A DNA stretch of 64,000 nucleotides from Favolaschia claudopus. Its lineage: Eukaryota > Basidiomycota > Agaricomycetes > Agaricales > Mycenaceae. Under the pieces are notes generated by a model that was given only the letters and a program-made list of their open reading frames with translations, was not told where the DNA came from and searched no databases. Shown in pieces: positions 60,543-64,000 of the stretch (position 1 is its first letter; each line of letters opens with the position of its first letter). The position numbers and the translations under genes are program-made. The stretch lies in assembly GCA_037176885.1 (NCBI GenBank), contig JAWWNJ010000053.1:248001-312000 (forward strand), in the 5' to 3' direction.

Positions 60543-63500
60543 TTAGTGCTGCCGGAAGCTGGAGTTAGCTCCGAGCTGAGTTCAGCTCCAACTCGGCCCG
60601 TTACCATAAACGGCACCTCGAGGTGATGCCAGCTCGCCTCGCCTCGGCCCCCAAAACAGGCACTGTGACACTTTTGACAGCGTCACTGAGTGACTGGCGC
60701 GTCAAGCACAATCCTCGTCCTCCCGCTCACCGGTTAGCGCGTTCCTGCCGCGAACCAATCCTCCTATGATTCACCTCAACCTCGCTTGGCGTCGACGTCA
60801 CCGCCTGGCTGCTACGGAGAATGCGAAACGCCCCACACAGAGCTGGAAATATGACGCAAAGGTGGCGCGTCGGGATAGTGTGTTGGCGCACTCAGGGTCC
60901 AAGGTACGCGCAATAGATACCTCCGAAATGTTATATATATTGCCCCAATTATACTCCATTCCAACCCTCCCTCTTGTGAACTCCCATGGCCTCGCCGTCC
61001 TGCCAATGCGGCAACCCGCAGGCATGCACTTGCTACATCCAACCCCCGCGTCAAAACAATTTCACAACGAATTCCTACCCCACGCCCAACGTCTTTGGCT
61101 CCTGGCCTGGCTCTCAGGCTCATGCCATGCCTCTCCCGCCTCAAGCTTTCATCCCCGGATCGCCGTATCCTCCACCACCTCCCGTCACTTTCGGCCAGAC
61201 TTACGGCTTTCAAAATACATACCCCGCCTCATTTAACACCGTGATTCCTCCCCCTTCCTCTGCGGCAACCCATGCACCATTTGTCGACGCGACTAACACG
61301 ATTAATGCCGGCCTCGCTCCGCCACAGCGCAAGAAGAAACGTAAAGCGAATCCCAACGCTAACTCGGCAGCTACATCGCGCACCCGTCGCCGCATCGACC
61401 CCAACTCCACCTCCGAACCGGCTGTGTTCGGGGTCGGTCCGTCTGACCCAAATGTTGCAGCGGCAGCAGCTGCCTCTGAATCAGTTTCCCATCCTTCAAT
61501 CCCTCACCCCAACTTCGGCTCTTTGGTCAATCAATCTTCGGCATCCGGAGACGATGCAACAGATGTTTGGTATTTTGTTCGAGGCGTTCACGGCGCTTCC
61601 GTCGCACCAGAACCAACGGAAATGAAGGAAGATCGACCGGATAAAAAGGTGTTTTCCCATTTGTCGTGCCGCCTCTGTCCGTGAGTGTTCAAGTGTGTTC
61701 TGTTTTTGTTTTCGCTATCTGAACCCTTCCATCGTTAGATTTCCGAAATGGAAGGCATGGAAGAATGGTCCTGGACAAACCAAGACCATCCGAAATCATC
61801 TTGAGGGAGAACATGGCAAAGTTTGGAAGGATATGGTCATCCTGAAGGGGCTCAAGAATTGGGATATTCTCGCAAAGGCGCCGAAGACTCCGGGAGAGCG
61901 AGAGGAATTTTCTATTTCCGGATTCTACGAACGATTGGTTAAGTGGATCGCTGTTGATGATCAGGTTGGTGCTATCTCATCATTGTTTCTTGCGATTCTG
62001 ATATATTTGTTTAGTCTCTGGACGTGGTGGACTGTCCAAAAATCCAGTCAAACAAACTCGTACACTCGTTACATCGTGCCGAGCGTCTGGTCAACGACGG
62101 GATAATTTTAAGGAGACGATAGAACGTGGCAACGAGGAGGGCGGCTTCGGCCAACCCGCCTTGAAGCTGCGCGTCATACAGCTCTTGCAAGATGTCGACA
62201 CGCGTTGGTCGGCTACGTTCTTGATGATAGACCGGTATCTTGAGCAAGATTTGGTTTGTTCTATTTTTTTTCTTGCCAGTAGTGATTGAATTTGACTTAA
62301 AATTTCGTTTAGGCTGTTGAGGCATTTCTCGATGACCCAATGCAAGTCGAAATTTCGGATGATCGACTCGATCCAGTCACCAAGACTGTTCTCATCGACA
62401 TTCGGCGGTTTTTACAGGTTTCGCATCTTGTCCAGGAGATAGTCTCTGCGGAGAAAGCACCTACCCTGTCCTATGTGCTTCCACTCTACGAGCAGCTCAT
62501 TGCCGCCCTCAAGCTTCTTGCACGAGAGCTCCCGAAAATCAGTCTCGGTATCAACGCCGCTGTCGACAAATTCACAGAATATCTTGGGATGTCTCGGCGC
62601 ACTCGAATGTATGCGCTAGCGATGGGTAATTACTTCCTTGTTTGTCTCTTAATTCGCTTCAATCACTCATATTTAACTTTCAGTTCTAAATCCGACGACA
62701 AAACTCCAGTGGCTAAGGGACACCTGGTCTTCATCAGATGCTGAAGAAGCCAGAACCTGGATTCGTGCAGCGGTGCGTCCCAACTTTCACATTATACTGC
62801 GCTACTGACAAACTCCCAAGATGCTGGAGTACCGCCGGGAGTTCCGCGCTCACCAGAACTCTCCGAGCACTGTGCACATACCTTCGACCGCCAGCCGCCG
62901 CGCTGTTCACACGCCGTCTGCATCCCATGCCGCTCGTGCCCAGAAATCTGGGTTTGCGAAGCTTGGTGCTCTTGTAAAAGAGCTGTCTGCTTCCGACATC
63001 GAATCCCCACCGAGTACTCAAAGTCCGCAGCCGCTTTCGGAGGAAGAGCAAGTAGAGGCAGAGCGCCTATGAGAAGGAGGGTTTGCTGGGAGGCTCGGAC
63101 CCAGAGTATGAGGACCTTGACTTGCTCCGCTACTGGGAGGTGAGTTTAAGTATGTTCTTATACAATGTTGGTCTGAAAAATGTTGCAGGCTCGTCAATAT
63201 CGGTTCCGTTACCTATTTCGCGTGGCGCTTGATGTATTGCCTGTTCAGGCTTCTGCGGTACCATGCGAGCGTGTTTTCTCTTCCAGCAAGGACACAGATG
63301 CCTCCCTACGCAACAGTCTCTCCCCCGAGATGATGGAAATGCTCCAGATTCTCAAATTTATTTATCGACAGGATCGCATCAAATTTTGCGAGGACTTCGT
63401 CGTAACTGAGGAAGATCTGTCTGTTGTTGATATTGACCCTGATGTAGCAGAAAGGTTGATTGCGTCAGGGCGTACTCAAGAGCTTGAGGATCTTATAGAA

Positions 63501-63831
63501 TCTTCCTGGGCTTCGCCCGTTTGATTTTTGCGTTGTATTCACTTATATAATCATTGTGCTTTGTATTGTTCCATAATTTACTCATAAACTGTATAGTCTT
63601 TTATTGTGCATATGTTTATTGTACTTATTGGAGAATTGTAGCACATTTTAGAGGTGCATACGAGGTCAAAACAGTGCAATGCAGCTCAAAACGAGGAGAC
63701 GGGGAACCGTGGGACGGAAACTTCCATTTATGGATGTCAGCTCCGAGCTGCCTCGGCCCAACTCCGAGCTCGAGCGAGCTGATGGGCAATCACCTCGAGC
63801 TCAGCTCCAACTCAGCTCCCGGCAGCACTAA
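60543..63831 (+). mobile_element. hAT transposon, internally deleted
   Basis: The ends are TTAGTGCTGCCGG and its inverse CCGGCAGCACTAA. Both subterminal parts are packed with AGCTC/GAGCT words (60556-60595 and 63738-63818), a probable transposase-binding array. No 8-bp duplication could be matched. It contains the broken transposase gene 60986-63524. The right flank is homologous to 47064-47195. Confidence 0.7.
60986..63524 (+). pseudogene. hAT transposase with BED finger; core deleted and frameshifted
   Basis: Exon 1 (60986-61680) encodes a Pro/Ser/Asn-rich N-terminus with a basic PPQRKKKRK stretch. After a 58-nt intron, exon 2 (61739-61964) completes a BED-type finger (CRLCP ... TIRNHLEGEH). 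Exon 3 starts SLDVVDCP and then jumps to a region normally far downstream (about RERLV, then DNFKETIERGNEEG), so the central catalytic part with the first two Asp is gone. A frameshift lies near 62098 and another near 63070. Downstream exons keep LLQDVDTRWSATFLMIDRY, MYALAMVLNPTTKLQWLRD and the C-terminal dimerisation region (LPVQASAVPCERVFSSSKDT). Dead copy; full-length relatives could mobilise it only through its ends. Confidence 0.82.
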
Positions 63832-64000
63832 CAACAACCTCGCCGCCGTGCAATCTCTTGATCCGCCATCAAATGAGCAGAATTCCCAAATAGCCAGATT
63901 TTCAATTTGAGTAGGGATTTTCTCTGACAATATCTGAGTGTGCAGGATGAAAGAAGACCCAAATACAAGTACTTTCACAAGTCAAACCTTATGAAAATAT
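63832..64000 (-). mobile_element. Part of an ACACTAACTCGG copy-3-like element, without the foldback
   Basis: The reverse complement matches 46350-46380 joined directly to 47064-47195, crossing the foldback site with a single TA (acaagtactttcac). It runs off the window's 3' end. Confidence 0.75.

Noticed and set aside
60535..63840. 8-bp duplication for the hAT element
   Set aside because: The 8 bases outside the two TIRs do not match in any register I tried.
1..64000. CRISPR array, operon or prokaryotic defence system
   Set aside because: No regularly spaced identical repeats with unique spacers; genes have spliceosomal introns and eukaryotic transposon content.

Overview
The window looks like gene-poor, transposon-choked nuclear DNA of a basidiomycete fungus, most likely an Agaricomycete. 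The reasons are short spliceosomal introns (45-69 nt) with GT-AG borders, a truncated member of what I recall as a mushroom-expanded JmjC-like family, a CENP-C/Mif2-type cupin relic, and transposon types common in mushrooms: Ngaro-like tyrosine-recombinase retrotransposon, IS630/Tc1-type transposase, hAT with BED finger, Tad/I-type LINE, Ty1/Copia, and a mushroom-type integrase-core transposase. No prokaryotic operon, CRISPR array, rRNA or convincing tRNA gene was seen. All family names come from motif reading and memory, not searches.

Layout. 1-27 kb: almost no recognisable gene. It holds many terminal-inverted-repeat elements, mostly flanked by a TA duplication (2065-4119, 5096-5464, 5793-6259, 7249-7515, 10515-11202, 13204-13642, 15675-15844, 19730-19916, 25269-26545), an odd AATATT/AGCT-studded stretch (16.5-17.5 kb), a degenerate tandem repeat (17.6-18.0 kb) and scraps of decayed coding sequence. 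27.8-30.3 kb: a truncated JmjC-like gene running into purine-rich minisatellite DNA. 30.3-32.7 kb: the 3' part of a LINE and a TIR element. 33.4-40.4 kb: a TIR element, then an integrase-core transposase gene split by a 4.9-kb Ngaro-like element whose gag, RT, RNase H and recombinase all lie in one reading frame with two in-frame stops. 40.5-41.4 kb: a CENP-C-type cupin gene relic, itself hit by a MITE. 41.4-54.7 kb: more TIR and foldback elements, a decayed second recombinase copy, and a MITE nested in a hAT-type MITE. 54.7-59.2 kb: a nest of four elements. 59.3-60.3 kb: 3' end of a Copia element with LTR. 60.5-63.8 kb: a deleted, frameshifted hAT transposase gene. The last 170 bases match the 46-47 kb element without its foldback insert.

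The most notable object is the 3.2-kb transposon at 54842-58075. It has 75-bp inverted repeats that I read as identical, a TA target duplication, and two convergent, intron-containing, apparently intact genes. One is a DD34E transposase; the other encodes a 498-residue accessory protein of unknown function with an acidic/basic low-complexity segment. Each gene starts just inside one inverted repeat, so the repeats probably supply both promoters. It sits in a hAT-type MITE (8-bp duplication GGGATTAT), which sits in another hAT-type element (8-bp duplication TTAAGCAC). This layering gives a relative order of insertion.

Several insertions can be checked inside the window because a related copy preserves the empty site: 5096-5464 against 48113, and 46381-47063 against the 3' end of the window. 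Coordinates of TIR ends were read by eye and should be good to a few bases where a TA or 8-bp duplication is stated; other boundaries are approximate.
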